Origin: Propionicimonas sp020161015
GTDB taxonomy: Bacteria; Actinomycetota; Actinomycetes; Propionibacteriales; Propionibacteriaceae
DNA: 64,000 nucleotides
NCBI RefSeq assembly: GCF_964266745.1
Contig: NZ_CAXWGX010000029.1
Span: 1 to 64,000 of the forward strand
Direction of reading: 5' to 3'
Every line of letters begins with the position of its first letter. Within the stretch, counting starts at the first letter, position 1. The notes under the pieces were generated by a model that saw only the letters and a program-made list of their open reading frames with translations, was not told where the DNA came from and did not search any database. Both the position numbers and the translations under genes were made by a program. Of this stretch, positions 15,073 to 23,403 are shown one piece after another.

Positions 15073-15988
15073 TAACGGACGCTGGGTCGCCGTCACCGCC
15101 ATCGCGCCGATCGTGTGGGGGTCGACCTACTTCGTGACCCGGCAGTTCCTGCCCGCGGACGCGCCCCTGTGGGGGTCGGCCATCCGAGCGCTGCCGGCGG
15201 GCATCGTCCTGCTCCTGTTGGCCCGCAGCCTCCCCCAGGGGTCCTGGTGGTGGCGGTCCGTCGTGCTGGGGTTCCTCAACTTCGGCGGCTTCTTCGGCCT
15301 GCTCTACGTCTCCGCGATCCTGCTGCCGAGCTCGGTCGCGTCCTCGATCATGGCCCTCGCGCCGCTGGCCCTCGCCGGCTTCGGTTGGGCGATCCTCGAC
15401 CAGCGGCCGGGCGTGCGGATGGCGCTGGGCGCCGCCGGGGGGATCCTCGGCGTCCTGCTGATCGTGGGCGCGGGCACCACCAGCGCCAACCCGTGGGGCG
15501 TCCTGTCGTCCCTCGCGGCACTGGTCATGTCGTCGGTCGGGGCCGTCCTCAGCCGGAAGTGGGGCGAGGGCGTCCCGCTGCTGGCGTCGACGGCCTGGCA
15601 GGCGGTCGCCGGCGGCCTCATGCTGCTCGTCGCTGCGGTGGTGTTCGAGGGCACGCCCCCCGCCGTCGGCCCGGTCGAGCTGGCCGCCTTCGCCTACGTG
15701 TCGCTGATCGCCACAGCCCTCGCCTCGCTGTGCTGGTTCGCCGGTCTCGCGAAGCTCCCCGCCGGGACGGTGGGCACGATCGGCCTCCTCAACCCGGTGA
15801 CCGGCGTCCTGCTCGGGACGCTGGCCGCCGGCGAGCAGCTCACCTGGCAGCAGGCAGCGGGCATCGCCCTCGTCCTGGCAGCGATCGCTGTCGGCCGGAC
15901 AGCGCCGCGCGTCCCCGCCCCCACCCGCCGGGCCGGGGGCGGCTACGTCCAGCCTCTGGAGAGCACGTCGTCCAGCGCGGCGACGTAG
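15065..15988 (+). CDS. EamA/DMT-family exporter
   Basis: A 307-residue drug/metabolite transporter with ten predicted membrane helices arranged as two EamA repeats (first ending near SKR-like loop at about 145; second containing LNPVTGVLLGTLAAGE). It likely exports a metabolite or toxic compound. No Shine-Dalgarno sequence precedes the ATG, and the start codon sits inside a palindromic operator, so the mRNA is probably leaderless and directly blocked by the MarR repressor. The last 46 nt overlap the convergent fusion gene. Confidence 0.88.
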   Translation: MEANGRWVAVTAIAPIVWGSTYFVTRQFLPADAPLWGSAIRALPAGIVLLLLARSLPQGSWWWRSVVLGFLNFGGFFGLLYVSAILLPSSVASSIMALAPLALAGFGWAILDQRPGVRMALGAAGGILGVLLIVGAGTTSANPWGVLSSLAALVMSSVGAVLSRKWGEGVPLLASTAWQAVAGGLMLLVAAVVFEGTPPAVGPVELAAFAYVSLIATALASLCWFAGLAKLPAGTVGTIGLLNPVTGVLLGTLAAGEQLTWQQAAGIALVLAAIAVGRTAPRVPAPTRRAGGGYVQPLESTSSSAAT

Positions 15989-18879
15989 TGGTCGACGTCC
16001 GCCGTCGTCAGGGTCATCGGGGGCTTCACCTTCAGCACGTTCTGGCGCTCGGAGGTGACCTGGTCGATCACCCCGCGCGTCAGCAGCGACTCGCACAGCA
16101 GCGCGGCCTCCACGGCCGCCGGGGTGAGCAGCTCCGGGTCGCTGACGAGCTCGACGCCCTGGTAGAAGCCGCGGCCGTGCACGGCGCCGACGAGCGGGTG
16201 CCGCCGCGCCAGTTCGGCGACCTGGCCCGCGAGGTAGGAGCCGACCTCCCGCGCCCGGGCCATCAGGCCCTCGCCCTCGATCACCTCCAGCACGGCGAGC
16301 CCCGCTGCGCAGGCGGCCGGTGAGCCTCCCGTCGTGGAGAAGAACAGCCCCTCCCTGCCCAGAACCGAGCTGATCTCCCGTCGGGTGATCACCGCCCCGA
16401 GCGGGAAGCCGTTCCCCATAGCCTTGGCGCACACGATGATGTCGGGACGCGCCCCCTCGGCCTGGAAGGCCCAGAAGCTCGTGCCCGTGCGCCCGTACCC
16501 GACCTGCACCTCGTCGGCGATGCCGAGTCCGCCGGCCCGGTGGACGAGGTCGATCACGCCGGCGAAATAGCCGGGCGGCGGTACCACGCCGCCGGCGTTG
16601 CCCAGGATGCTCTCCATCACCACCGCCGCCGGAGGCGTCCCGTTGGCGACCAGGCCGTCGACCAGCCGGCCGGCGTCGCGGAGGTAGGACGGACCGGCGT
16701 CCGGCCCGCGGTACCGGCCCCGGTACGGGTTGGGCGCCTCGGCCAGGCTCACCCACGACGGACGGGTGTGCAGTGCCGACGGGTTGTCGTAGGCGGACGT
16801 CGTGATCGCGTCCGCCGCCATCGACCACCCGTGGTAGCCCTCGCGGTGGGCGATCACCTGGGAGCGGCCCGTGGCGAGCCGGGCGATCCGCAACGCGAGG
16901 TCGACAGCCTCGGTGCCGCTGTTCACCAGCAGGACGCTGTCGTAGCCGCCGTCGCCGGTGGTGGCGAGCAGGCGCTCGGAGAAGTCGCCGAGCGAACGGT
17001 AGAGGAACCGGGAGTTCGTGTTCAGCAGCCCGAGGCTCCTGCTCACCGCACGGCGCACCGCCGGGTGCGAGTGGCCGACCGCGGCCACGTTGTTCACCAG
17101 GTCGAGGTAGGCCCTCGCCTCGGTGTCGACCAGATAGGCGCCCCAGCCCCGCACGATGGTGGGCGGCTCTGCGTAGTAGCGCTCGGTGTTGTCCGGGAGG
17201 AACCGGTTGCGGCGCGCCTGCTCGGCAGCGCTCGCAACCGCCGGCGCCACCGGATCGGGCTCCGGGAGCCCGATCGCACCGTTCGTCCCGCCCACCAGCG
17301 GCGCGTAGCCGGGAGCGAGGTCTGCGCGGCAGAAGGCCGGGAGCGCCGCGTCCCCCTCGACCAGCTGGACGCGGACGCGGTGGCACGCACTCTCGGCATC
17401 GGCGACGGCGGTACCGATCGCCTCGCCCCGGTCCAGGCGTTCGCCCGGCACCACGCCGGGCGACGGCGCCAGACCGCCGAGCACGAGCAATCGCCCGTCC
17501 CCGGTGCGGAGGTCGACGCCATCGGTCCGGGCACCGGCCACCTCGAGCACCGCGGTCGCCTCGAGGGTGAAGGCCTGGCCGGAGACGAACTCCGCGACCA
17601 GCGAGAACGGCTCCAGTGCGGCGGCGTCGAGGGCCGGGCGGCTCCGGCTCAGCCGGTACTCGCCCTCTGGGATCGCGTAGACCGTCGCCGTCCGGGCGGT
17701 GCGGGCGCCCAGCACGTGCGCCTCCGCATGCTCGTCGAGCCAGCGACCGTCGTCGTGGCCCTCCGAGGCGGGCCCGAGGGGGAGGACCTGCGGCGTCGCG
17801 CCGCGTGGGGCCACCAGCTGCGGGCACGTCACCGGCGCCGGCGGCGTGCGCCGGGCCAGGAACAGGTTCGTCATCACCGGCACGGGCAACGCCCGCGCCC
17901 GCTCGAAGCAGGCCCACTCGTGGTCCATGCGCTCGGCGGCGTAGTCGTTGCCGGGGTCGATCGCGAGCTGCTGCCAGCCGGACACCACCAGCACCGCGCA
18001 GCGTAGCTGGACGAGCGGCCAGGCGGCCCGCACCTCGGCCTCGGTGAGGCCGGTCCCGGCGTCGAAGGCGTCCACCATGTCGGCCAGGACGTCCAGCCCG
18101 GCGAACTCGTGGTGCAGCATCGAGGCGAGCAGGACGGCCAGCTCGCCGATCCGCCAGCTGGTCGCCAGGTCGCCGAAGTCGATCACCCCGACCGGCTCGA
18201 GCACGCCGTCCGCCGCCGGGACGGCGACGACGTTGTCGTCGGTGATGTCCCCGTGGACCACCTGGGTGGGCAGCCCGTCCGCGACCCGCTCGACGGCCGC
18301 CCACGCGGCCTCGGCCACGTCCAGCACCACGCCACGCCGGTCCTCGGGCACGGAGCCCACCAGCTCGCGCACGACCTGCAACGGCACGCGCAGGTCCCAC
18401 TGGGAGTCGCGCGCGTGCACCCCTGGGACGCCGCCGAGTGCCGCGCTGACCCGTCCCGCCAGGCGCGCCAGCGCGCGGGCGACCCGTCGCGACAGGCGGG
18501 GGACGCCGACCAGCTGCGTCCCCTCGACGAAGGTGAGCAGGACGACGGTGTGCGCGGCGCCGTCCGCGGCCGTCCAGTGCTGGCGGTGGGCGCCGTCCAA
18601 CCCGGGGACCGGCTGCGGCGCGGGGATGCCGGCGCCAGCGAGGAGGCGCATGGCGGCGAGCTGGTCCTCCACCAGTCCCGGCGGCGTCGCGGCGTGGAAG
18701 ATCTTCAGGACGTGGCGTCCGTCCACGCCGGAGACGAGGTAGTTGCGGTCCTGCTGGCTGCCGAGCTCGGAGAGCGTCCCCGCGACCCCGAAGAGGTGTG
18801 CGAGCAGGCGCCCGGCTGCGGCCTCGTCCACCTCGGGACGGCCGCGCTCGTAGGTGGATGCCAGCCCGGAGCCCTCCAT
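15943..18879 (-). CDS. Kinase - M23-like - class III aminotransferase fusion
   Basis: A 978-residue three-domain protein. Residues ~15-330 form an aminoglycoside/choline-kinase-like phosphotransferase (VVHGDITDDNVV, GVIDFGDLATS). Residues ~350-530 resemble a peptidase M23-type hybrid-motif domain, but the usual metal HxH has become HRVRVQ. Residues ~560-978 are a class III PLP aminotransferase or phospholyase with Schiff-base K819 (VCAKAMGNG) and the IADEVQVGYGRTG motif. The layout suggests phosphorylation of an amino-alcohol or hydroxy-amino acid followed by phospho-elimination or transamination in one chain, as for ethanolamine-phosphate/phospho-hydroxylysine lyases. The substrate is unknown. 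It is transcribed alone. Confidence 0.85.
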   Translation of the reverse strand: MEGSGLASTYERGRPEVDEAAAGRLLAHLFGVAGTLSELGSQQDRNYLVSGVDGRHVLKIFHAATPPGLVEDQLAAMRLLAGAGIPAPQPVPGLDGAHRQHWTAADGAAHTVVLLTFVEGTQLVGVPRLSRRVARALARLAGRVSAALGGVPGVHARDSQWDLRVPLQVVRELVGSVPEDRRGVVLDVAEAAWAAVERVADGLPTQVVHGDITDDNVVAVPAADGVLEPVGVIDFGDLATSWRIGELAVLLASMLHHEFAGLDVLADMVDAFDAGTGLTEAEVRAAWPLVQLRCAVLVVSGWQQLAIDPGNDYAAERMDHEWACFERARALPVPVMTNLFLARRTPPAPVTCPQLVAPRGATPQVLPLGPASEGHDDGRWLDEHAEAHVLGARTARTATVYAIPEGEYRLSRSRPALDAAALEPFSLVAEFVSGQAFTLEATAVLEVAGARTDGVDLRTGDGRLLVLGGLAPSPGVVPGERLDRGEAIGTAVADAESACHRVRVQLVEGDAALPAFCRADLAPGYAPLVGGTNGAIGLPEPDPVAPAVASAAEQARRNRFLPDNTERYYAEPPTIVRGWGAYLVDTEARAYLDLVNNVAAVGHSHPAVRRAVSRSLGLLNTNSRFLYRSLGDFSERLLATTGDGGYDSVLLVNSGTEAVDLALRIARLATGRSQVIAHREGYHGWSMAADAITTSAYDNPSALHTRPSWVSLAEAPNPYRGRYRGPDAGPSYLRDAGRLVDGLVANGTPPAAVVMESILGNAGGVVPPPGYFAGVIDLVHRAGGLGIADEVQVGYGRTGTSFWAFQAEGARPDIIVCAKAMGNGFPLGAVITRREISSVLGREGLFFSTTGGSPAACAAGLAVLEVIEGEGLMARAREVGSYLAGQVAELARRHPLVGAVHGRGFYQGVELVSDPELLTPAAVEAALLCESLLTRGVIDQVTSERQNVLKVKPPMTLTTADVDHYVAALDDVLSRGWT

Positions 18880-18899
18880 GGGTCACTCCCCCTCACGCG

Positions 18900-18938
18900 A
18901 GCGCGCCGCCGGCCACACGGTGGCACCGCGGGCGCGCT
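18900..18938 (-). terminator. GC-rich hairpin between VOC and fusion genes
   Basis: AGCGCGCC (18900-18907) pairs with GGCGCGCT (18931-18938) around a further GC-rich loop. It lies downstream of the VOC gene and upstream of the fusion gene, so termination is plausible. No T tract is present. Confidence 0.4.
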
Positions 18939-18973
18939 GGTCCACGAATCTGCGTGAATGCTAGAGGAGGCGG

Positions 18974-19414
18974 TCAGCCGATGCGCTCGGCCAGCGCGAC
19001 GATGATCCCCTCGGGCCCGCGGACGTAGGCCATCCGCCACACCCCTTCGTACTCGCCGATGCCGCCCACCAGCCCGTAGCCCTGGGCGGCGGCCCAGTCG
19101 ACGGCGCCCGCGAGGTCGTCGACCTCGAACGCGACACTGCGCAGGCCGAGCTCGTTGGCCGGGGCCGCCGGGGAGCCGGGACGCGCGTCCGGGCGCTCGA
19201 ACCTCGACAGCTCGACGCCGGTGCCCCCGCCGGGGGCGTGCAGCATCACGATCTCCGTCCGGGAGCCGGGGATGCCGATCACCGTGTCGATGAACGCGCC
19301 CTCGACGGGGGTGCGGCCCTCCACCTCGAGACCGAGGCCGACGAAGAACGCCGTGGCGGCCTCCAGGTCGGCGACGGTGATACCGACGTGGTCGAAGCGG
19401 CGAACCGTGGGCAT
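18974..19414 (-). CDS. VOC (glyoxalase-fold) family protein
   Basis: A 146-residue protein with two beta-alpha-beta-beta-beta modules. It begins RFDHVGITVADLEAATAFFVGLGLE, has a mid-strand TEIVML and ends EGIIVALAERIG. His, Glu and Glu at these places would bind the metal of a methylmalonyl-CoA epimerase or glyoxalase-type enzyme. The family covers lyases, dioxygenases and resistance proteins, and nothing here fixes the substrate. It is flanked by the fusion gene (same strand) and a repeat region. Confidence 0.75.
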   Translation of the reverse strand: MPTVRRFDHVGITVADLEAATAFFVGLGLEVEGRTPVEGAFIDTVIGIPGSRTEIVMLHAPGGGTGVELSRFERPDARPGSPAAPANELGLRSVAFEVDDLAGAVDWAAAQGYGLVGGIGEYEGVWRMAYVRGPEGIIVALAERIG

Positions 19415-19472
19415 GCCCCCATCCTCCCCGCCCCGCGCCCGGCGGCGCTACGCACTACTGCGCGGCGCCACA

Positions 19473-19631
19473 GCGGGTTTCGGCGCGCACCAGGCGGCCC
19501 GCCGGCGCCGGCTGCCGCTGACCGCGGGTTTCGACGCGCAAGACCCGCCCTGGAGAGCCTCGCAGCGGCCCGAAACCCGCGGTGAGTGCGTGGCGGGCGG
19601 GAGAGCGACCGTGGAGCGCGTCGAAACCCGC
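19473..19631. repeat. Four-copy intergenic repeat GCGGGTTTCGACGCGC
   Basis: Copies lie at 19473-19488 (one mismatch), 19524-19539 (exact), 19571-19580 (inverted, first 10 nt only) and 19616-19631 (inverted, exact). The two exact copies form a 16-bp inverted repeat 76 nt apart. The region separates the VOC gene from the ABC exporter operon and has no open frame of its own. It looks like a REP-type palindromic unit or a composite terminator. Confidence 0.7.
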
Positions 19632-19644
19632 GGCGAGCGGACGA

Positions 19645-20412
19645 CTACGCCGACAGGCGCCGGCGATAGGTGGCCATGGCGAGCACGAAGGCGAGCACGA
19701 GGATCCCGCCGCACCAGGTCAGCGCCAGCCACAGGTCCGTGCCGACCGGGCGCTCCGCGAGGAGGTCCCGCACAGCGTTGACGATCGAGGTCACCGGCTG
19801 GTTCTCGGCGAACCAGCGGACGGGCCCGGGCATGGTCTCCGTAGGCACGAACGCCGAGCTGATGAACGGGAGGAAGATCAGCGGGTAGGAGAACGCGGTG
19901 GCCCCGTCGATGGAGGTGGCGGTGAGGCCGGGAATGACCGCGAACCACGTCAGGGCCAGGGTGAACAGCACCAGGATGCCGGCCACGCCCAGCCACGCCA
20001 GCACGCCGGCGCCGGAGCGGAAGCCCATCAGCAGCGCCACCAGCACGACCACGGCGATCGAGATCAGGTTCGCGACCAGGGACGTCAGCACGTGCGCCCA
20101 GAGCACGGACGAGCGTGCGATCGGCATCGAGTGGAAGCGCTCGAAGATGCCGCTCTGCATGTCCAGGAAGAGGCGGTACGCGGTGTAGGAGATGCCCGAG
20201 GCGATCGTGATGATCAGGATGCCGGGCAGCAGGTAGGTCACGTAGTTGTCCGAGCCGGAGTTGATGGCGCCGCCGAGCACGTACACGAACAGCAGCATCA
20301 TGGCGATCGGCGTGACCGCGGTGGTGATGATCGTGTCCATGCTGCGGGAGACGTGCCGCAGCGAGCGCCCGGTGAGGACGGCGGTGTCGCCCACGAAATG
20401 AGTGGCGGTCAT
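19645..20412 (-). CDS. ABC-2 exporter permease (DrrB-like)
   Basis: A 255-residue membrane protein with about six helices, starting RSLRHVSRSMDTIITTAVTP and containing the ABC-2 domain motif YLLPGILIITIASGISYTAY. It pairs with the ATPase encoded just upstream (ATGA overlap). The Drr-type pair usually exports drugs or lipophilic metabolites. Under control of the PadR protein two genes upstream. Confidence 0.88.
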   Translation of the reverse strand: MTATHFVGDTAVLTGRSLRHVSRSMDTIITTAVTPIAMMLLFVYVLGGAINSGSDNYVTYLLPGILIITIASGISYTAYRLFLDMQSGIFERFHSMPIARSSVLWAHVLTSLVANLISIAVVVLVALLMGFRSGAGVLAWLGVAGILVLFTLALTWFAVIPGLTATSIDGATAFSYPLIFLPFISSAFVPTETMPGPVRWFAENQPVTSIVNAVRDLLAERPVGTDLWLALTWCGGILVLAFVLAMATYRRRLSA

Positions 20413-21233
20413 GACTTCTCCCTGGGGGTGGCGGTGGACGCCGCGCTGCGTGCGGCGTCCGCGCCCTCGCCCTTCCCGACGAGGGAGAGGAACACGTCTT
20501 CGAGGGTGGGCTGCTTCTCCACGTACTCGACGGTCGCGGGCGGGAGGAGCTTCTTGAGTTCGGCGAGCGTCCCGTTCACGAGGATGCGGCCGTCGTGCAG
20601 GATCGCGATGCGGTCGGCGAGCTGCTCGGCCTCGTCCAGGTACTGCGTGGTGAGCAGCACGGTCGTCCCCTGCGAGGCGAGCTCGCGGACCGCGGCCCAC
20701 ACCTCGAGCCGGCCCTGCGGGTCGAGTCCCGTGGTCGGCTCGTCAAGGAAGACGACCGGCGGGTTGCCGATCAGGCTCATCGCGATGTCGAGGCGGCGAC
20801 GCATGCCGCCGGAGTAGGTCGACACCTTGCGCGTGCCTGCCTCGGTCAGCGCGAAACGCGCCAGGAGTGCGTCCGCGATGGCTCCGGGCCCCGGCAGGTG
20901 GCGCAACTGGGCCACGAGGACGAGGTTCTCGCGTCCGGTGAGGATCTCGTCGACGGCCGCGAACTGGCCAGTGAGGCTGATCGCCTCGCGCACCTCGCCG
21001 GGCCGGGTCGCCACGTCGAACCCGGAGACCTCGGCGGTGCCGCCGTCCGACGTGATCAGGGTGGACAGGATCCTGACCACCGTGGTCTTGCCGGCGCCGT
21101 TCGAGCCGAGCAGGGCGAAGATACGGCCGCCCGCCACGTCGAAGTCGACGCCGTCGAGCACCTGCAGGTCCTTGTAGGACTTCTTCAGTCCCTGCACACG
21201 GATCGCCGGCGCCTGGAGCTGGGTCGCTGTCAT
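20409..21233 (-). CDS. ABC exporter ATPase (DrrA-like)
   Basis: A 274-residue nucleotide-binding protein: Walker A GSNGAGKTT, signature YSGGM, Walker B VVFLDEPTTGLD, H-loop replaced by Gln in LLTTQYLDEAEQ, as in DrrA. The C-terminal ~70-residue regulatory region (QPTLEDVFLSLVG) is typical of this subfamily. The 3' end overlaps the permease ATG. The gene is the third of a four-gene operon PadR-DUF1048-ATPase-permease. Confidence 0.92.
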   Translation of the reverse strand: MTATQLQAPAIRVQGLKKSYKDLQVLDGVDFDVAGGRIFALLGSNGAGKTTVVRILSTLITSDGGTAEVSGFDVATRPGEVREAISLTGQFAAVDEILTGRENLVLVAQLRHLPGPGAIADALLARFALTEAGTRKVSTYSGGMRRRLDIAMSLIGNPPVVFLDEPTTGLDPQGRLEVWAAVRELASQGTTVLLTTQYLDEAEQLADRIAILHDGRILVNGTLAELKKLLPPATVEYVEKQPTLEDVFLSLVGKGEGADAARSAASTATPREKS

Positions 21234-21253
21234 GTCGATGCCTCCGTCCCGGA

Positions 21254-21619
21254 TCAGGCCGACTCGCCGGCCGCCCGCTGGATGGACTCGTTCAGCCGCC
21301 GGCGTTCCTTGCTGATCCACGAGCCGTCGGAGTAGTTGGAGACGAACGCCTCGACGAACTCGACCGGGTCGTCGCCGACGATGCCGCGGATCGGGACGCC
21401 GTCCGCAGCGCTCTCCTCGAACAGGCCGACCAGGTCGTCGTACATGCGCACGAGGACGTCGCCCGCCGCGATCCCGCCGGCGTACATGAGGTACCGCTCG
21501 ATCGCTTCCGCGGCCGTGCGGTAGTTCTCCGGGAGCGCCTTGATCCTCGCCTTGGCCTGCCGGTACTGCCGCTTCTCCTCCAGCGAACCGGTGACGAGTT
21601 CCATCCACTTTGCAGCCAT
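21254..21619 (-). CDS. DUF1048 family protein
   Basis: A 121-residue helical protein (WMELVTGSLEEKRQYRQAKA start; internal GDVLVRMYDDLVGLFEESAA). DUF1048 proteins are nearly always found beside a PadR regulator and a Drr-type ABC transporter, as here. Their biochemical role is not known to me. No membrane segment or catalytic motif is visible. Its ATG is 2 nt after the PadR stop, so the two are coupled. Confidence 0.8.
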   Translation of the reverse strand: MAAKWMELVTGSLEEKRQYRQAKARIKALPENYRTAAEAIERYLMYAGGIAAGDVLVRMYDDLVGLFEESAADGVPIRGIVGDDPVEFVEAFVSNYSDGSWISKERRRLNESIQRAAGESA

Positions 21620-21621
21620 GT

Positions 21622-21963
21622 TCACTTGCCTCCTTGGTGTAGGTGTTCGAGCCGCTCCGACAGGAAGCCCCACGTCCTCCAGAACTCCTCGAGTTCGTCC
21701 TTGCCGCGCGCGTTCAGCGAGTACACCTTCCGCGGCGGGCCCTTCTCGGACGGGACCTTCTGCACGTCCACCAGGCCCTTCTGCTCGATCCGCACCAGGA
21801 CGGCGTAGACCGTGCCCTCGGCGATGTCGGCGAAGCCGCGCTCGCGCAGCCCGGCGGTGATCTCGTAGCCGTACGCGGGACGCAGCGCCAGGATCGCGAG
21901 GACGATGCCCTCCAGGGTGCCCTTGAGCATCTCCGTGATCTGCCGCCCCACAGTTCCCTCCAC
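21622..21963 (-). CDS. PadR-family repressor
   Basis: A 113-residue winged-helix protein: MLKGTLEGIVLAILALRPAY, then YEITAGLRERGFADIAEGTVYAVLVRIEQKGLV and the wing with KGPPRKVYSL. The short C-terminal helix is typical of subfamily 2 PadR regulators. As first gene of the exporter operon with a palindrome just upstream, it most likely represses the operon and responds to the exported drug. Confidence 0.9.
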   Translation of the reverse strand: MEGTVGRQITEMLKGTLEGIVLAILALRPAYGYEITAGLRERGFADIAEGTVYAVLVRIEQKGLVDVQKVPSEKGPPRKVYSLNARGKDELEEFWRTWGFLSERLEHLHQGGK

Positions 21964-21974
21964 TACTCATTGTC

Positions 21975-21994
21975 ACTAGCTACCGGTAGATAGT
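21975..21994. promoter_or_regulatory. PadR operator palindrome
   Basis: ACTAGCTACCGGTAGATAGT is a 20-bp palindrome with a single mismatched pair, containing the perfect core CTACCGGTAG. It ends 12 nt before the PadR start codon and sits in an A/T-richer patch likely to hold the promoter. Confidence 0.65.
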
Positions 21995-22437
21995 AACACT
22001 GAATAGTCCGGCCGCAAGCCCCCGGTGCGCACGATGGCCCCAGCGACGCCTGACCCACCCGTCCCGAACGAGCACAGACCCGTCACGAGCACCCGATGCG
22101 AGGCCTCCCCTCGCGGGCTGGTAGGCTGGGTCTTCGCACCTCGAGTGCCCACTGTCCAGTTCGAGCAGCCACCACGGCATCACGCCACCGGGTTCGTCTC
22201 CTACACCGATGGCTGACTTCTCTCGAACAGCCCCGCACCTGCCGATCCGGCAGCCACCCGTCCGCAACAGAAACGACGTCCATCACCGCTGCACCCCGCG
22301 TACCCGACGCCCTCCGGCGTCCGGCGCCTCGCGCCCCCGCATGTCGGGCGGACGTCCCCCCACAGCCCCACGTCGGCAGTTCCGGCGTGGTCACCAGGGC
22401 CACAATCCGTGGCCCGAGAACACGAAGGAAAGACGAC
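21995..22437 (+). other. Long gene-free leader upstream of the cold-shock gene
   Basis: About 440 nt with no convincing gene. Short open frames exist but have no recognisable product or ribosome site. A TAGGCT about 22121-22126 could be a -10 element, giving a ~310-nt leader. Long structured 5' leaders are known for cold-shock genes, but I cannot demonstrate folding. A GAAGGAAAG Shine-Dalgarno precedes the ATG. Confidence 0.45.
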
Positions 22438-22641
22438 ATGGCCACTGGCACTGTCAAATGGTTCAACTCCGACAAGGGCTTTGGCTTCATCGCCCCGTCC
22501 GACGGCTCCGCGGATGTCTTCGCGCACTTCAGCGCCATCGCCGGCTCCGGCCGTCGCGACCTCTACGAGGGCCAGCAGGTCGAATTCGACACCGAGCGCG
22601 GCCAGAAGGGCCTCCAGGCCACCAACATCCGCGCCCTCTGA
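22438..22641 (+). CDS. cspA: Cold-shock domain protein
   Basis: A 67-residue single OB-fold RNA chaperone. RNP1 is KGFGFIAP and RNP2 is DVFAHFSAI. It starts MATGTVKWFNSDKGFGF, the classic CspA opening. The length is standard. It binds single-stranded RNA and melts secondary structure in the cytoplasm. It stands alone between a repressor region and the arsenic island. Confidence 0.93.
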   Translation: MATGTVKWFNSDKGFGFIAPSDGSADVFAHFSAIAGSGRRDLYEGQQVEFDTERGQKGLQATNIRAL

Positions 22642-22746
22642 GGCGCACCGGGAGCGGGCCGCGCGGTTGACGTCGGCCCGCCCCTCGGACGGGGTCCCCG
22701 CCGCGCCCACGCCGGGCCGGTCAGGGGAGCCCCGGCCGACGCACGC

Positions 22747-23403
22747 TCACAGTCCGACCGACGCCGCCAACAGCCGGACGCGCCGCTCGACGTCGTCACG
22801 GATGCGACGCACCCCGTCGAGATCCTCGGCGGCGGGATCGTCGACCTCCCAGTTCTCGTAGCGCTTGCCGGGGAAGACCGGGCAGGCGTCCCCACACCCC
22901 ATGCTGACGACGACGTCGGCCGCCCGGACGGTCTCATCCGTCCACGGCTTGGGGAACTCCCCGGAGATGTCGATGCCTCGCTCGGCCATGGCGGTGACGG
23001 CGAGCGGGTTGACCCGCATTCCCGGCTCCGAACCCCCCGACCACGCCACGGCGCCGTCTCCGGCGAGTGCCTGGAAGAAGCCGAGCGCCATCTGCGAGCG
23101 ACCCGCGTTGTGCGTGCAGAGAAAGAGGACCACCGGCCTGCCGTCGTCGTGCAGCCCCTCCACGCGGGCGAGCGCGTGCAGGCGTTGGCGGGCGAACCTC
23201 TCGGCCAGCAGGGGCAGGAACTTGGTGACGGTGGCACGATCGGCGAACTGGTCGAACGAACTGGCAAGGAAGCGCTCGATGGTCTCGGCACCGTAGACGC
23301 CGGCGAAGTCCACCGCCAGCCTCGCCGCCGCCTGCCTCAGTGCCACCCTCTCATCGGGGTGGAGGCTCTCCCAGGTGCGACCCGGCATCGGGTGGAGCGT
23401 CAT
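22747..23403 (-). CDS. Arsenate reductase with N-terminal helical domain
   Basis: A 218-residue protein: a ~85-residue helical N-terminal domain (EIRF-like AETIERFLASSFDQFADRAT) joined to a low-molecular-weight phosphatase-fold arsenate reductase. The P-loop is CTHNAGRS with C96, and the family signature is MGCGDACPVFPGKRYENWEVDDPA. The N-terminal three-helix extension is known from some actinobacterial ArsC proteins. It reduces arsenate to arsenite with mycothiol or thioredoxin. Its ATG overlaps the stop of the upstream ArsR-phosphatase fusion (ATGA). Confidence 0.85.
   Translation of the reverse strand: MTLHPMPGRTWESLHPDERVALRQAAARLAVDFAGVYGAETIERFLASSFDQFADRATVTKFLPLLAERFARQRLHALARVEGLHDDGRPVVLFLCTHNAGRSQMALGFFQALAGDGAVAWSGGSEPGMRVNPLAVTAMAERGIDISGEFPKPWTDETVRAADVVVSMGCGDACPVFPGKRYENWEVDDPAAEDLDGVRRIRDDVERRVRLLAASVGL

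Noticed and set aside
14534..18886. A 1450-residue frame on the minus strand
   Set aside because: Only its last 163 codons (MarR) are real; the rest is antisense to EamA and in another frame of the kinase/aminotransferase fusion.
22201..22437. Short open frames upstream of cspA (for example starting MADFSRTAPHLPIRQ)
   Set aside because: No ribosome site, no recognisable sequence, and they run through the cspA start in a different frame.
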